A DNA stretch of 64,000 nt from an uncultured Oscillibacter sp. (GTDB taxonomy: Bacteria; Bacillota; Clostridia; Oscillospirales; Oscillospiraceae). The stretch spans positions 1 to 64,000 of the forward strand of contig CANDBG010000007.1 of NCBI GenBank assembly GCA_947382875.1. Reading direction: 5' to 3'. A model generated the notes under the pieces. That model was not told where the DNA came from. It made no database searches and saw only the letters and a list, made by a program, of their open reading frames with translations. Positions 1 through 7,295 of the stretch are shown here, piece by piece; the stretch's first letter is position 1; every line of letters begins with the position of its first letter. Position numbers and translations under genes: made by a program.

Positions 1-202
1 TACCCGAGTCTGCAAACCGTGTCTTTCTTTTTGCGAAATTTATTCTACCTTATCCTTACGCCCCGCGTCCCCGTCTCCCCCGTACCTTCTCGGCCTCGAG
101 TCCAGCGAAGCGAGTCGAGGCCGAAAGCGAAGAAATTCCCAACAGAGTGCAGTTTTCGCCGCAGGCGGAAACGGAACGGTGTTGGGAATTTCTGAGCTGG
201 CA

Positions 203-276
203 TGCCAGGAGGGACTTGAATCCTTGGTCCTCTCCTTAGAAGTGAAGTTCTGGTCCTGAACCACTGTGTTCCACAG
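203..276 (-). pseudogene. Decayed tRNA-Arg(TCT)-like fragment
   Basis: Read on the minus strand this contains an anticodon-loop-like CTTCTAA (anticodon TCT, Arg) and a T-loop-like TTCAAGT, followed by CCTGGCA as a possible 3' acceptor strand. The matching 5' acceptor strand is not present, the anticodon stem pairs poorly and the T stem has mismatches, so it is probably a remnant or partial copy and not a working tRNA. It could mark an old integration boundary. A covariance-model search is needed to confirm it. Confidence 0.3.
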
Positions 277-490
277 TATGATCTTAAATACGCTTTAATA
301 CTTTAATACGCTTTTCTTGTAATTATTTTGTTCTAAGATATTGTTAGTGATTGATATTATGATTGATGATCGAATGGCTGCAATTACAGCTATTAATACA
401 GATAGAGCAAAATTTTTTTCAGAAAAAGGTCCCATTTTGCTCGAACTTTCGAGCTGACGGTTTACACTTTAACCTGGACGATATACCTAC

Positions 491-540
491 AACGATAAAA
501 ACAGCGTTCCTCGATGGATCGGAACGCTGTTTCTATCGTT
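491..540. terminator. Bidirectional hairpin terminator after maoC-like gene
   Basis: An extended inverted repeat: AACGATA plus AAACAGCGTTCC pairs with GGAACGCTGTTT plus TATCGTT around a 10-nt loop. On the minus strand the stem runs into a T-rich stretch, which fits termination of the MaoC-like transcript that ends at 642. Confidence 0.6.
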
Positions 541-641
541 ATGTATAACAATTCGGATGACAATGGCCCCATGAATTGCTGTAAATGGTTTGGACCGCCA
601 AAATTCTATAGGTGGAACCGGAGCAGAAGCTGCCCAGAGAA

Positions 642-1070
642 TCAAGGCGGGTTATTGCACCTGGGGGGTATTACGATGGCCTCACCGTCAATAACAACCG
701 TGCTGTCCTGCTTAGTAACGATAGTGTGAAGCTTTAATCGATTTTTCTCGGAGATTTGCTCAACGGCAGTAACAGTGGCTGTGATGGTGTCGCCGATAAA
801 GACCGGTTTCACAAATTTCAGCTGTTGGGAGAGATAGATCGTTCCCGGACCAGGAAAACGGGTCCCCAGAACGGCAGAGATAAAGCTTGCAGAGAGCATC
901 CCGTGGGCAACACGCTGCCCAAACACACCGTTTTTTGCGGATTCCTCATCCACATGGGCTGGATTGAAATCTCCACTGACACCAGCAAAGAGAACCACAT
1001 CACTCTCGGTAATTGTTTTTGAAAAAGAGGCGCTATCGCCTGGATGAATTTGCTCTTTTATCCTCATCAT
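642..1070 (-). CDS. MaoC-like (R)-enoyl-CoA hydratase
   Basis: A 142-residue single hot-dog-fold protein of the MaoC/PhaJ type, which hydrates trans-2-enoyl-CoA to (R)-3-hydroxyacyl-CoA. The signature GDFNPAHVD places the catalytic Asp at residue 34 and His at 39, as in R-specific hydratases; the rest of the hot-dog domain (hydration motif, FVKPVFIGDT, EAIV near the C terminus) is intact and the length is normal. AAGGGGAT lies just upstream of two adjacent ATG codons (1070 and 1067), so the exact first codon is uncertain by one. It lies downstream of the GPH symporter on the same strand with a small hairpin between them. The acyl-CoA substrate cannot be told from the sequence. Confidence 0.85.
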   Translation of the reverse strand: MMRIKEQIHPGDSASFSKTITESDVVLFAGVSGDFNPAHVDEESAKNGVFGQRVAHGMLSASFISAVLGTRFPGPGTIYLSQQLKFVKPVFIGDTITATVTAVEQISEKNRLKLHTIVTKQDSTVVIDGEAIVIPPRCNNPP

Positions 1071-1137
1071 GCATATCCCCTTTCTTTTCGATCTGGAACA
1101 TAATATGAGATGACGGAAGGCTCATGGTAAAAGTTCA

Positions 1138-1161
1138 GCTGCCACACAAACGTGTGGCAGC
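1138..1161 (-). terminator. Hairpin between GPH symporter and MaoC genes
   Basis: GCTGCCACAC pairs with GTGTGGCAGC around a 4-nt loop. On the minus strand it is followed by GAACTTTTACC, a weak T-tract, so it may partly terminate or stabilise the symporter message ahead of the MaoC-like gene. Confidence 0.45.
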
Positions 1162-1227
1162 CGAGATTATGCTTTGACAAAAAATGCTGAAATATCATGT
1201 GCCACACTTAAATTGCGGGGAAAGAAA

Positions 1228-2736
1228 TTAGTTTTCCAACTTCTTTTCAGCAGATTCCCTCATCAGACGTTCGTCAATGGCCTTGACCCATTCGGCGTGT
1301 TTCTTGTCGCTGATGCCAGCACCAACCTGCATCAAGCAATGGATGACGGCGAAGATGGCAGGGACAACAAAGCCGCAGAACAGCATGGAGCTGAGTGTGT
1401 GGGCGGACTGCGCGGCGTGGGCAACATAGCCGGTGCTATCGAGCATCTTGCCAGCGATGAAGGAACCAATCGCGCCGCCACAGGTCAGCATCACACCATA
1501 GAAACCGTAGACGAAGCCGGACATGTTACGTCCGTGCTTATAGCTGCAATGGTCAACAGCAGCAGGCATGATAGCCATTGGGAACGCGTAGTACATGCCC
1601 TGGAACAGACCGCAGAAGCAGTACAGGAAAAACATGGGACCAAACTTGAAGGACGCCTGCACTGCCTCCAAAGAAGATGCCTTGATCCAGAAATAGAGAA
1701 TCATGTACATTACCACATGTACAATTGCCATGGTTTCAAAGGCCCGAGCGGTGTCCTTGAAGAACTTGATCAAATAGGGAACACTGAGCGAACCGATGAT
1801 AGCCAAGCCGCAGTTGAGCGCAAGGCTTATAGAAGTCATTTCAGGTAAAACGAAGTAATACTCAAACAGATAGACGATCATGGAGTTTCTGGCGGTTTGC
1901 AGCGCGAACATCAGAGCCACGCCAAAGGTGGTAAGGCAAGCGGCGCGGGAGGTGAAGAACATCCGCAGATTTGCCCACACAGAGATGGATTCGCGCTTAG
2001 ACTCCACCAGCAGCTCGGGGCGATACTCGCCCTCATAGGTCAGCTCGTACTTACGAGTCGTGCGGGCGGAGAGCAGGGGCCAAATGAAAGAGAAGCATGC
2101 AAAGATGAACACGGTAACCAGCCAGCCGGCGGTCTTATTGCCAAACGACGCGGTCAGCTTCTCAGTGCAGGGCAGGAACAGAGCAGCGGCAGCCAGGATG
2201 GAGATATTTTCATACACTCCCTTGAGGGAAGCGGCCTTTGCGCGCTCGGAGTCGTTGCGTGTCATATTTTGGGTCTGGCAGTTCTGGGGAATGTAGCCTA
2301 GCGTTGCACAGCAGGAGCCATACAGAGCGTAGGTAACCCAGCACCAGATGATTTGGGTTTGCAGCGAAACGCCAGGGATGATAAAGAATACGGCGTGCAG
2401 CATAACGAACTGGGCCGGAATGGAGACCAGGACCCAGAAACGGTATTTACCAGGCCTGAAATTGAACCGGTCAATGAAGTAGCCCATGGCGACATCGGTA
2501 AAGGTGTCGAAAACGCGGGCAAACAATGTCAGAGAACCAGCCATCGCAGGGCTCATGCCGATGACGTCGGTATAGTAAAACAGCAGGAAATAGCCGAAGA
2601 TATTAAACGGCAGAAGGCAGGCGATTGAGGCGCCAGCGGCATTCAAGTGCATGTCGAGTCTGGGGAGCTTTGCGGTCGGGGAAAAGTCTACAGCATCGTA
2701 CTTTTCCTTGCTCTCCATGAAAAAGCGTTTGAACAT
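1228..2736 (-). CDS. GPH-family sugar:cation symporter
   Basis: About 502 residues, a 12-helix major facilitator transporter of the glycoside-pentoside-hexuronide:cation (MelB-like, MFS_2) family. The family-typical first half is visible: LLFYYTDVIGMSPAMAG, then ARVFDTFTDVAMGYFIDR, the conserved D-x(3)-D region that binds the coupling cation and sugar in MelB. I start at the ATG at 2736 because GGGAGGG lies 8 bases upstream; the longer open frame (to 2865) has an atypical Cys/Gly-rich N terminus. It probably sits in the inner membrane and imports a glycoside or hexuronide with Na+ or H+. It diverges from the eut operon; the shared intergenic region holds a strong hairpin and repeated sites. 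Substrate unknown. Confidence 0.85.
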   Translation of the reverse strand: MFKRFFMESKEKYDAVDFSPTAKLPRLDMHLNAAGASIACLLPFNIFGYFLLFYYTDVIGMSPAMAGSLTLFARVFDTFTDVAMGYFIDRFNFRPGKYRFWVLVSIPAQFVMLHAVFFIIPGVSLQTQIIWCWVTYALYGSCCATLGYIPQNCQTQNMTRNDSERAKAASLKGVYENISILAAAALFLPCTEKLTASFGNKTAGWLVTVFIFACFSFIWPLLSARTTRKYELTYEGEYRPELLVESKRESISVWANLRMFFTSRAACLTTFGVALMFALQTARNSMIVYLFEYYFVLPEMTSISLALNCGLAIIGSLSVPYLIKFFKDTARAFETMAIVHVVMYMILYFWIKASSLEAVQASFKFGPMFFLYCFCGLFQGMYYAFPMAIMPAAVDHCSYKHGRNMSGFVYGFYGVMLTCGGAIGSFIAGKMLDSTGYVAHAAQSAHTLSSMLFCGFVVPAIFAVIHCLMQVGAGISDKKHAEWVKAIDERLMRESAEKKLEN

Positions 2737-2953
2737 AAATAAATACCCTCCCTTACATTCTCCACAAAGTATGCGGTTGTATTCTCCAGAAGCCGTTGGG
2801 AAAATGTGGCACGGTTTCCCCCAACAGCGATGGAGTGCAAACGGTATTCCAAGGAATACACGCATTGCTTGAACGAAATGTTTTCACGAGATGCACAGGC
2901 TCCTGACCTGGACAGAATACAAAAAAGAGGCCAGCGCGTAGGGAACAATAAAA

Positions 2954-2990
2954 AAGCGGCGAAAAAACAGAATCTGTTTTTTCGCCGCTT
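2954..2990 (-). terminator. Strong hairpin in the GPH symporter leader (possible attenuator)
   Basis: An 18-bp perfect inverted repeat (2954-2971 with 2973-2990, core GCGGCGAAAAAACAGA) with a one-base centre. On the minus strand it is followed by TTTTTTATTG, so it looks like a full intrinsic terminator lying between the likely promoter near 3007-3035 and the symporter start at 2736. It could act as an attenuator, or separate transcripts. Confidence 0.6.
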
Positions 2991-3007
2991 CGTCGCAACG
3001 CAGAGTC

Positions 3008-3032
3008 ACATACAACTGCAACTCATTTTGTT
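3008..3032. repeat. 25-bp direct repeat, copy 1 (possible operator)
   Basis: Begins ACATACAACTGCAACT and matches the copy at 3111-3135 at about 20 of 25 positions. It overlaps the -10 and spacer of the minus-strand promoter candidate, which suits a regulator binding site for the symporter gene. The regulator is not in this window as far as I can tell. Confidence 0.45.
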
Positions 3033-3110
3033 CAATTTTTAGGCACAAGTCCAAAATCCGGGAACTATCCCCCCAAAAAACAAATGAGAAAAACCAACAT
3101 ATTCCAAATT

Positions 3111-3135
3111 ACATACAGCTGCAACTTGCTATGTT
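3111..3135. repeat. 25-bp direct repeat, copy 2 (possible operator)
   Basis: Begins ACATACAGCTGCAACT; second copy of the repeat at 3008-3032, 103 bp away, roughly ten helical turns. Confidence 0.4.
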
Positions 3136-3339
3136 GATGTAAGAAAAACAAGCAATGCAGGAGTTCAGCCTCCCCATTTTTGCCAGCTCTCTTTTTTCGA
3201 GAATACCGCATTTTTAGTGCTCTGTCAAGTCTATATTTTTAATTTAAAAATGATTTTTGCAATTTCAACAAAAAAACCAATCATAATTCGTTGGTCATAC
3301 CAAAATGCTGATTTTCACGAAAAAATAGCGATAGGATGA

Positions 3340-3368
3340 TTGACAGAGTGTAAAAAGTATATTATACT
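3340..3368 (+). promoter_or_regulatory. eut operon promoter
   Basis: TTGACA at 3340-3345, 17-bp spacer, TATACT at 3363-3368: a near-consensus housekeeping promoter. Transcription would begin near 3375, giving a leader of about 240 nt before eutV. Confidence 0.8.
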
Positions 3369-3492
3369 GTCTACATTCAAAAGTGAATCGAGAGGACTGT
3401 TGCGCGAGCAGATGAATCGTTCCCAGTTGTTGTAGACGCTTTTGATAGCGCAGGCTATGTGATTGTACTGTAAAATTGAATGAACATGATCT

Positions 3493-3564
3493 GCATAGAC
3501 GTATATGCGGGACTACGACGAAGTAGCGGTGGGGAATGTTTCCTTATTGCTATTTTTTCTTTTT
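3493..3564 (+). promoter_or_regulatory. ANTAR-type antiterminator and terminator in the eutV leader
   Basis: Hairpin P1 is GCATA-GACGTA-TATGC (3493-3508) and P2 is CTAC-GACGAA-GTAG (3513-3526); both have six-base loops of the form GACGNA. The 3' strand of P2 is also the 5' strand of an intrinsic terminator (TAGCGGTGGGGAA 3524-3536 with TTCCTTATTGCTA 3540-3552) ending in a T-rich tract to 3564. P2 and the terminator are therefore mutually exclusive, the known arrangement for EutV-dependent antitermination. Published ANTAR loops are usually described with A at position 1 and G at 4; here the G at 4 is kept but position 1 is G. Confidence 0.75.
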
Positions 3565-3615
3565 GTGGGAATACTTTTTCTGTTCGCAGAGCGGAAAGGG
3601 GAGAACGCACAAGAC

Positions 3616-4230
3616 ATGAGCTTGAAGAATGTGGGCAGCAGCCAAGCATGTGGATCTGAGGTCAGGGTTGTGATTGCGGAAGACGAGCCTTTGGCAGTTA
3701 TGAATCTAACAGAAGTTCTGACGGCGAATGGGTACAGAGTGGTTGGCGCCGCTGAGGATGGCTTTGCTGCTATAGACCTTTGCAAAAAGCATCATCCGGA
3801 TGTTGTGCTGCTGGATATTCACATGCCCGAGCTGGATGGGCTGACTGCTGCAAAGTACATTTACAAAGAGCAGCTGGGCGAGACGGTGATCATCCTCAGC
3901 GCCTACAGTGACGATGAATTTGTCCGGCAGGCTGGCGATTATGGTGTCTCTGGCTATCTTGTAAAGCCAGTAGACGACAAGACGCTCCTCTCTACGATTA
4001 AAGTTGCCAGAGCCCGCAGTAAAGAGCTGCTAGACCTGCAAGACAGCGTAAGAAAAATCACGAAAGATATGGAAAGCCGCAAGAAGATTGAACGAGCCAA
4101 GGGCGTTTTAATGCGTCAGCAGAAGATGTCGGAAGATGAGGCATATACCAGAATCAGGGTCATTGGCAGAGAACGGAATATGTCCATGGAGACCGTAGCG
4201 GATATTATTTTATGCAGTGCCACGGACTAA
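3616..4230 (+). CDS. eutV: EutV, ANTAR antiterminator response regulator
   Basis: 204 residues. An N-terminal receiver domain (about 16-130) carries the acidic pocket EDE at 22-24, phosphoacceptor Asp67 in LLDIHMP, and Lys in YLVKPV; a coiled linker and a C-terminal ANTAR RNA-binding domain (about 140-200, with the typical RAKGVLM and SEDEAYTRIR segments) follow. Phosphorylated EutV dimerises and binds paired hairpins in eut leaders to prevent termination. I start at ATG 3616, preceded by AAAGGGGAG; the longer frame from 3505 would begin inside the leader hairpins and code a hydrophobic stretch foreign to the family. It is the first gene of the eut operon and likely controls its own leader. 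Confidence 0.93.
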   Translation: MSLKNVGSSQACGSEVRVVIAEDEPLAVMNLTEVLTANGYRVVGAAEDGFAAIDLCKKHHPDVVLLDIHMPELDGLTAAKYIYKEQLGETVIILSAYSDDEFVRQAGDYGVSGYLVKPVDDKTLLSTIKVARARSKELLDLQDSVRKITKDMESRKKIERAKGVLMRQQKMSEDEAYTRIRVIGRERNMSMETVADIILCSATD

Positions 4231-4248
4231 ACAAAGCGGAACAATACT

Positions 4249-5667
4249 ATGAGAAAGTATGAAGAAAATATCAGCGCAATTTGCCGAAAAAACACTGATT
4301 TTTCAGAAAAGGAGCTCGCCATCATCAAACGGACTGCCGAGGGATTGAAGGACCTGCCAGATATCGAAGGCAAGGATGTGTTTCTCAACTGTGTCTGTAG
4401 AGATGGGGCCACATCTGTCACGGTTGCATACTATCACTGTGAAGACTCCATGTACAGCATATCCAGTCTGGGAGCTGTTGTGAGAGAGGACGATGAACCT
4501 GGAGTGTGTCGGACGATGTGGTATGGTATTCCATCCAACGATATGTTGGCTGTCTCCTTTACCACAACAGAGGGACACCGATTAGTACAGGAATGTGTAC
4601 CGCTTTTCTGTGAGGACAGGGTTATAGGGATCATCGTGAAAGAGCGGAGACTCCGGGAGACGGAAGTAGAAGAAATGAACCGCGAACCCTTGTTCCTCGT
4701 AGTGGATTATGACCGGTATCCGTATCTGCGCTATTTGGACTGGTTGGCGGAGTGCGTGGATGAGGGTGTCATTATCTGCAACGCCAATAAAAAGGTGGTG
4801 TTCCGGAATCTGACGGCCAAAAAACTCTACCACAAATACGGCTATATTAACGATATCTACGGAAAAAATTATGAAGATATCAGTATGAATGGTTTTATGG
4901 GGGTTGGCCCTGGAATTGAAAACTCGTTTTGTGAACGAGAAACCCAAGGCGGCGGCTATTATTTCATGACGAGAGAATACTGCTACGACAGCGGCAGCGA
5001 GTGGTTTTATATCGTAATTATTCGCGATGTGACGAGGGATTATCTAAAGGATGAAGATCTGGTGCTGAAGTCTGTGGCGCTGCGCGAGGCACACCACAGA
5101 ATCAAAAACAATCTGCAAACGGTTTACAACCTGCTGGGAATGCAGCAAAGGCGCGTCCACTCCCCCGACGGTGTTGCCGCTATTCAAGAGGCTAAAAGCC
5201 GGATCATGAGCATTTCGACAGCTTATGAGGAGCTAATGGCGCAAGGGGGAGACCAGATTTCCGTACGGAACATCCTGGAGAGCACCAGTGAAAAAATTCT
5301 GCGGATGGCCGAGGGCGTTGTCCCGGTTGTCAGTATCGAAATTTTGGGCGATGACATCATAGTGAATGCGGATATCGCCACAAACATCGCACTGGTTGTC
5401 AACGAGTTGATCCAAAATTGCCTGAAACACGCCTTTGAGGGCAGGGCTACGGGCAGAATCAAGGTCACCTTAAAGAAATGGCCGCTATATTCTGAGGTTA
5501 CGGTTCGCGACGATGGAGTCGGTTTCATTAAGGAGAGTGAGGAACTGCGAAATGGACTGGGCTTCAGAATCGTGGAGAACATCGTAAAAAGCAAACTCAA
5601 AGGGAAACTTCAGATGACTTCCACCGGCGATGGTACGGATGTGACCTTCAGTTTCAAGTTACTTTAA
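4249..5667 (+). CDS. eutW: EutW, ethanolamine-sensing histidine kinase
   Basis: 472 residues with no membrane segment, so a cytoplasmic sensor. The N-terminal half is the EutW-type sensory region followed by a PAS-like segment (about 160-270); then a HisKA_2 dimerisation/phosphoacceptor box, EAHHRIKNNLQ, with the likely phosphorylated His at 283, and an HATPase_c domain (N-box NELIQNCLKHAF, G1 DDGVGF, G2 NGLGFRIV). Known EutW proteins autophosphorylate in response to ethanolamine and pass phosphate to EutV. It lies 18 bp after eutV and its ribosome binding site is weak, which suggests translational coupling. A terminator with antiterminator hairpins follows it. Confidence 0.93.
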   Translation: MRKYEENISAICRKNTDFSEKELAIIKRTAEGLKDLPDIEGKDVFLNCVCRDGATSVTVAYYHCEDSMYSISSLGAVVREDDEPGVCRTMWYGIPSNDMLAVSFTTTEGHRLVQECVPLFCEDRVIGIIVKERRLRETEVEEMNREPLFLVVDYDRYPYLRYLDWLAECVDEGVIICNANKKVVFRNLTAKKLYHKYGYINDIYGKNYEDISMNGFMGVGPGIENSFCERETQGGGYYFMTREYCYDSGSEWFYIVIIRDVTRDYLKDEDLVLKSVALREAHHRIKNNLQTVYNLLGMQQRRVHSPDGVAAIQEAKSRIMSISTAYEELMAQGGDQISVRNILESTSEKILRMAEGVVPVVSIEILGDDIIVNADIATNIALVVNELIQNCLKHAFEGRATGRIKVTLKKWPLYSEVTVRDDGVGFIKESEELRNGLGFRIVENIVKSKLKGKLQMTSTGDGTDVTFSFKLL

Positions 5668-5678
5668 TTTCATAATGT

Positions 5679-5767
5679 CCCGTGCGGTGTTAGTGCGGGC
5701 GAGCAATGAGCGACGGAGCTTATCGGATCACAGGGCATGTGCCCTGCGGTTTGGTGAGCTCTTTTTT
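5679..5767 (+). promoter_or_regulatory. Second EutV-type antiterminator and terminator, before eutA
   Basis: P1 candidate CCCGTGC/GTGCGGG (5679-5685 with 5693-5699, two G-U pairs, 7-base loop). P2 is ATGAGC-GACGGA-GCTTAT (5706-5723), with the same GACGNA loop form as in the eutV leader. The P2 3' strand overlaps GAGCTTATC (5716-5724), which pairs with GGTGAGCTC (5753-5761) around an inner CAGGGC/GCCCTG hairpin to form a terminator followed by TTTTTTATTT. This would let EutV control the structural genes separately from eutVW. Confidence 0.7.
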
Positions 5768-5807
5768 ATTTCCGATATCCGATCTCTTTTTCAAGGGGTG
5801 ATGCTGT

Positions 5808-7244
5808 TTGAGCGAAACTATTTTAAGTGTCGGTATTGATATTGGCACATCGACGACCTGCGTAATTTTTAGCGATTTGACCATTGAAAATGTGGCCTCT
5901 TCGATGAAGATGCCAAAGGCAAAGATTGTAGAGAAAAACATTCGATATCGCAGTCCTATCTATTTTACGCCGCTGCGATCCAACACCGAGCTGGACACGG
6001 TGAAAATCGCGTCCATCATCGAAGCGGAGTATCGGGCCGCGGGTATCCGCCCTGCGGACGTGAAAACCGGCGCAGTGATTATCACCGGCGATACAGCGCG
6101 CAAGGAGAATGCACAGGGTGTGCTGCACGATATCAGCGAATATGCTGGAGACTTCGTGGTCGCAGTGGCTGGTCCAGCTCTTGAGAGCATTTTGGCAGGA
6201 AAAGGCAGCGGCGCGGAACAATATTCCACAGAACATTTGGATAATGTTTGTAACATGGACATCGGTGGCGGAACGACAAACACAGCTACGTTTTGTCGGG
6301 GGACTTTAATCGATACGGATTGTCTGGATGTCGGAGGGCGTTTGATTCGATTTCGTGACGGGACATTGGAAATCGCCTATATTTTTCCAAAAATCCAGCA
6401 GCTGGCTAAGGAGCAGGGCGTTATCGCCTCAATTGGAACGACATTGACAGAACGGCAGATTTCCGCCATTACAGACTGCATGGCAGAGGCCGTGCTGGAG
6501 AAGCTGAAGCCGGCGCCAGAGAAGCCTGCATATTTCTTCCTGAAAACCGAGAAGAAGGAGAAGCGAGCGAATCCACCCATCCATGCGGTGAGTTTTTCCG
6601 GCGGCGTCGGCAGGCTGCTCTATGAGCCAGAGCCAGTGAATCCCCTGGAATACGGCGATATTGGTGTATATCTTGCTCAATCTATCAAAAAGAACTTGAT
6701 GACCCGGGGAATCCAGGTAATCCAGCCGCTGGAGACCATCGGCGCCACCGTGATTGGCGCTGGGAATCACAGTGTAAACGTCAGCGGTGCCACGATCACC
6801 ATTACAGATTACGGTGTCCTTCCGATTCAGAATATTCCCATCCTGCGGATGAACGATGTATTGAATATGACGGATGAAACATATGCGAGTGAGTTCCGTC
6901 AGAAGGCTGCCTGGATTCAGGGACAGGAAAAAGAGCAGAACATCGCGCTGAATGTGGAAGCTGGCAGAAAGCTGAATTTCCGAAGTATCAACGATTTGGC
7001 GGATAAGGTGGTCGCCGGAGCGCAGGAACTGCTTGCGCGCCAGGACATTCTGGTGGTCATTACAAGGGAAGACTGCGCAAAGGTCCTGGGCCAGTGTTTA
7101 CAGATCAGGCTTCCGGAGGGGAAGAAGGTGGTCTGCATTGATTCCATTGACGTGGGGAATGGGGACTACATCGATATCGGAACTCCGGTGGGAATCGGTG
7201 ATGCTGTGCCGGTGGTAATCAAGACCTTGGCGTTTAGCTATTAG
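5808..7244 (+). CDS. eutA: EutA, ethanolamine ammonia-lyase reactivating factor
   Basis: 478 residues of the EutA family, a chaperone-like ATPase that exchanges damaged cobalamin in EutBC for free adenosylcobalamin. Actin/Hsp70-like nucleotide-binding signatures are visible: VGIDIGTSTT at the N terminus and NMDIGGGTTNTA near residue 150. The start is a TTG at 5808, with AAGGGGTGAT seven bases upstream; no in-frame ATG fits the conserved N terminus. The gene follows the second antiterminator and begins the enzymatic part of the operon, 51 bp before eutB. The length is normal for the family. Confidence 0.93.
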   Translation: MSETILSVGIDIGTSTTCVIFSDLTIENVASSMKMPKAKIVEKNIRYRSPIYFTPLRSNTELDTVKIASIIEAEYRAAGIRPADVKTGAVIITGDTARKENAQGVLHDISEYAGDFVVAVAGPALESILAGKGSGAEQYSTEHLDNVCNMDIGGGTTNTATFCRGTLIDTDCLDVGGRLIRFRDGTLEIAYIFPKIQQLAKEQGVIASIGTTLTERQISAITDCMAEAVLEKLKPAPEKPAYFFLKTEKKEKRANPPIHAVSFSGGVGRLLYEPEPVNPLEYGDIGVYLAQSIKKNLMTRGIQVIQPLETIGATVIGAGNHSVNVSGATITITDYGVLPIQNIPILRMNDVLNMTDETYASEFRQKAAWIQGQEKEQNIALNVEAGRKLNFRSINDLADKVVAGAQELLARQDILVVITREDCAKVLGQCLQIRLPEGKKVVCIDSIDVGNGDYIDIGTPVGIGDAVPVVIKTLAFSY

Positions 7245-7295
7245 GGAGCTCATGGGATACCATTCAAATTTTAAGTATTAGGAGGCGGCGCGTAC

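Larger units (their letters stand above)
1..641. other. Gene-free left edge with inverted repeats
   Basis: I see no convincing gene in this stretch. It holds two inverted repeats: CGGCCTCGA at 91-99 pairing with TCGAGGCCG at 115-123, and AAATTCCCAACA at 133-144 pairing with TGTTGGGAATTT at 180-191, the latter enclosing a small CGCC/GGCG hairpin. A tRNA-like fragment follows at 203-276 and a strong terminator hairpin at 491-540. The open frames here have no ribosome binding site and no protein-like composition. Confidence 0.6.
2737..3339. other. Divergent control region between GPH symporter and eutV
   Basis: No gene. It contains a strong hairpin at 2954-2990, a minus-strand promoter candidate (GTTCAA/CACATA in plus orientation, 3030-3035 and 3007-3012, 17-bp spacer), and two copies of a 25-bp direct repeat (3008-3032, 3111-3135). 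The rest is AT-rich and I see nothing else in it. Confidence 0.6.

Noticed and set aside
3505..3615. N-terminal extension of eutV with a hydrophobic segment
   Set aside because: It would start inside the antiterminator hairpin and run through the terminator T-tract; the ATG at 3616 has a ribosome site and gives the family length.
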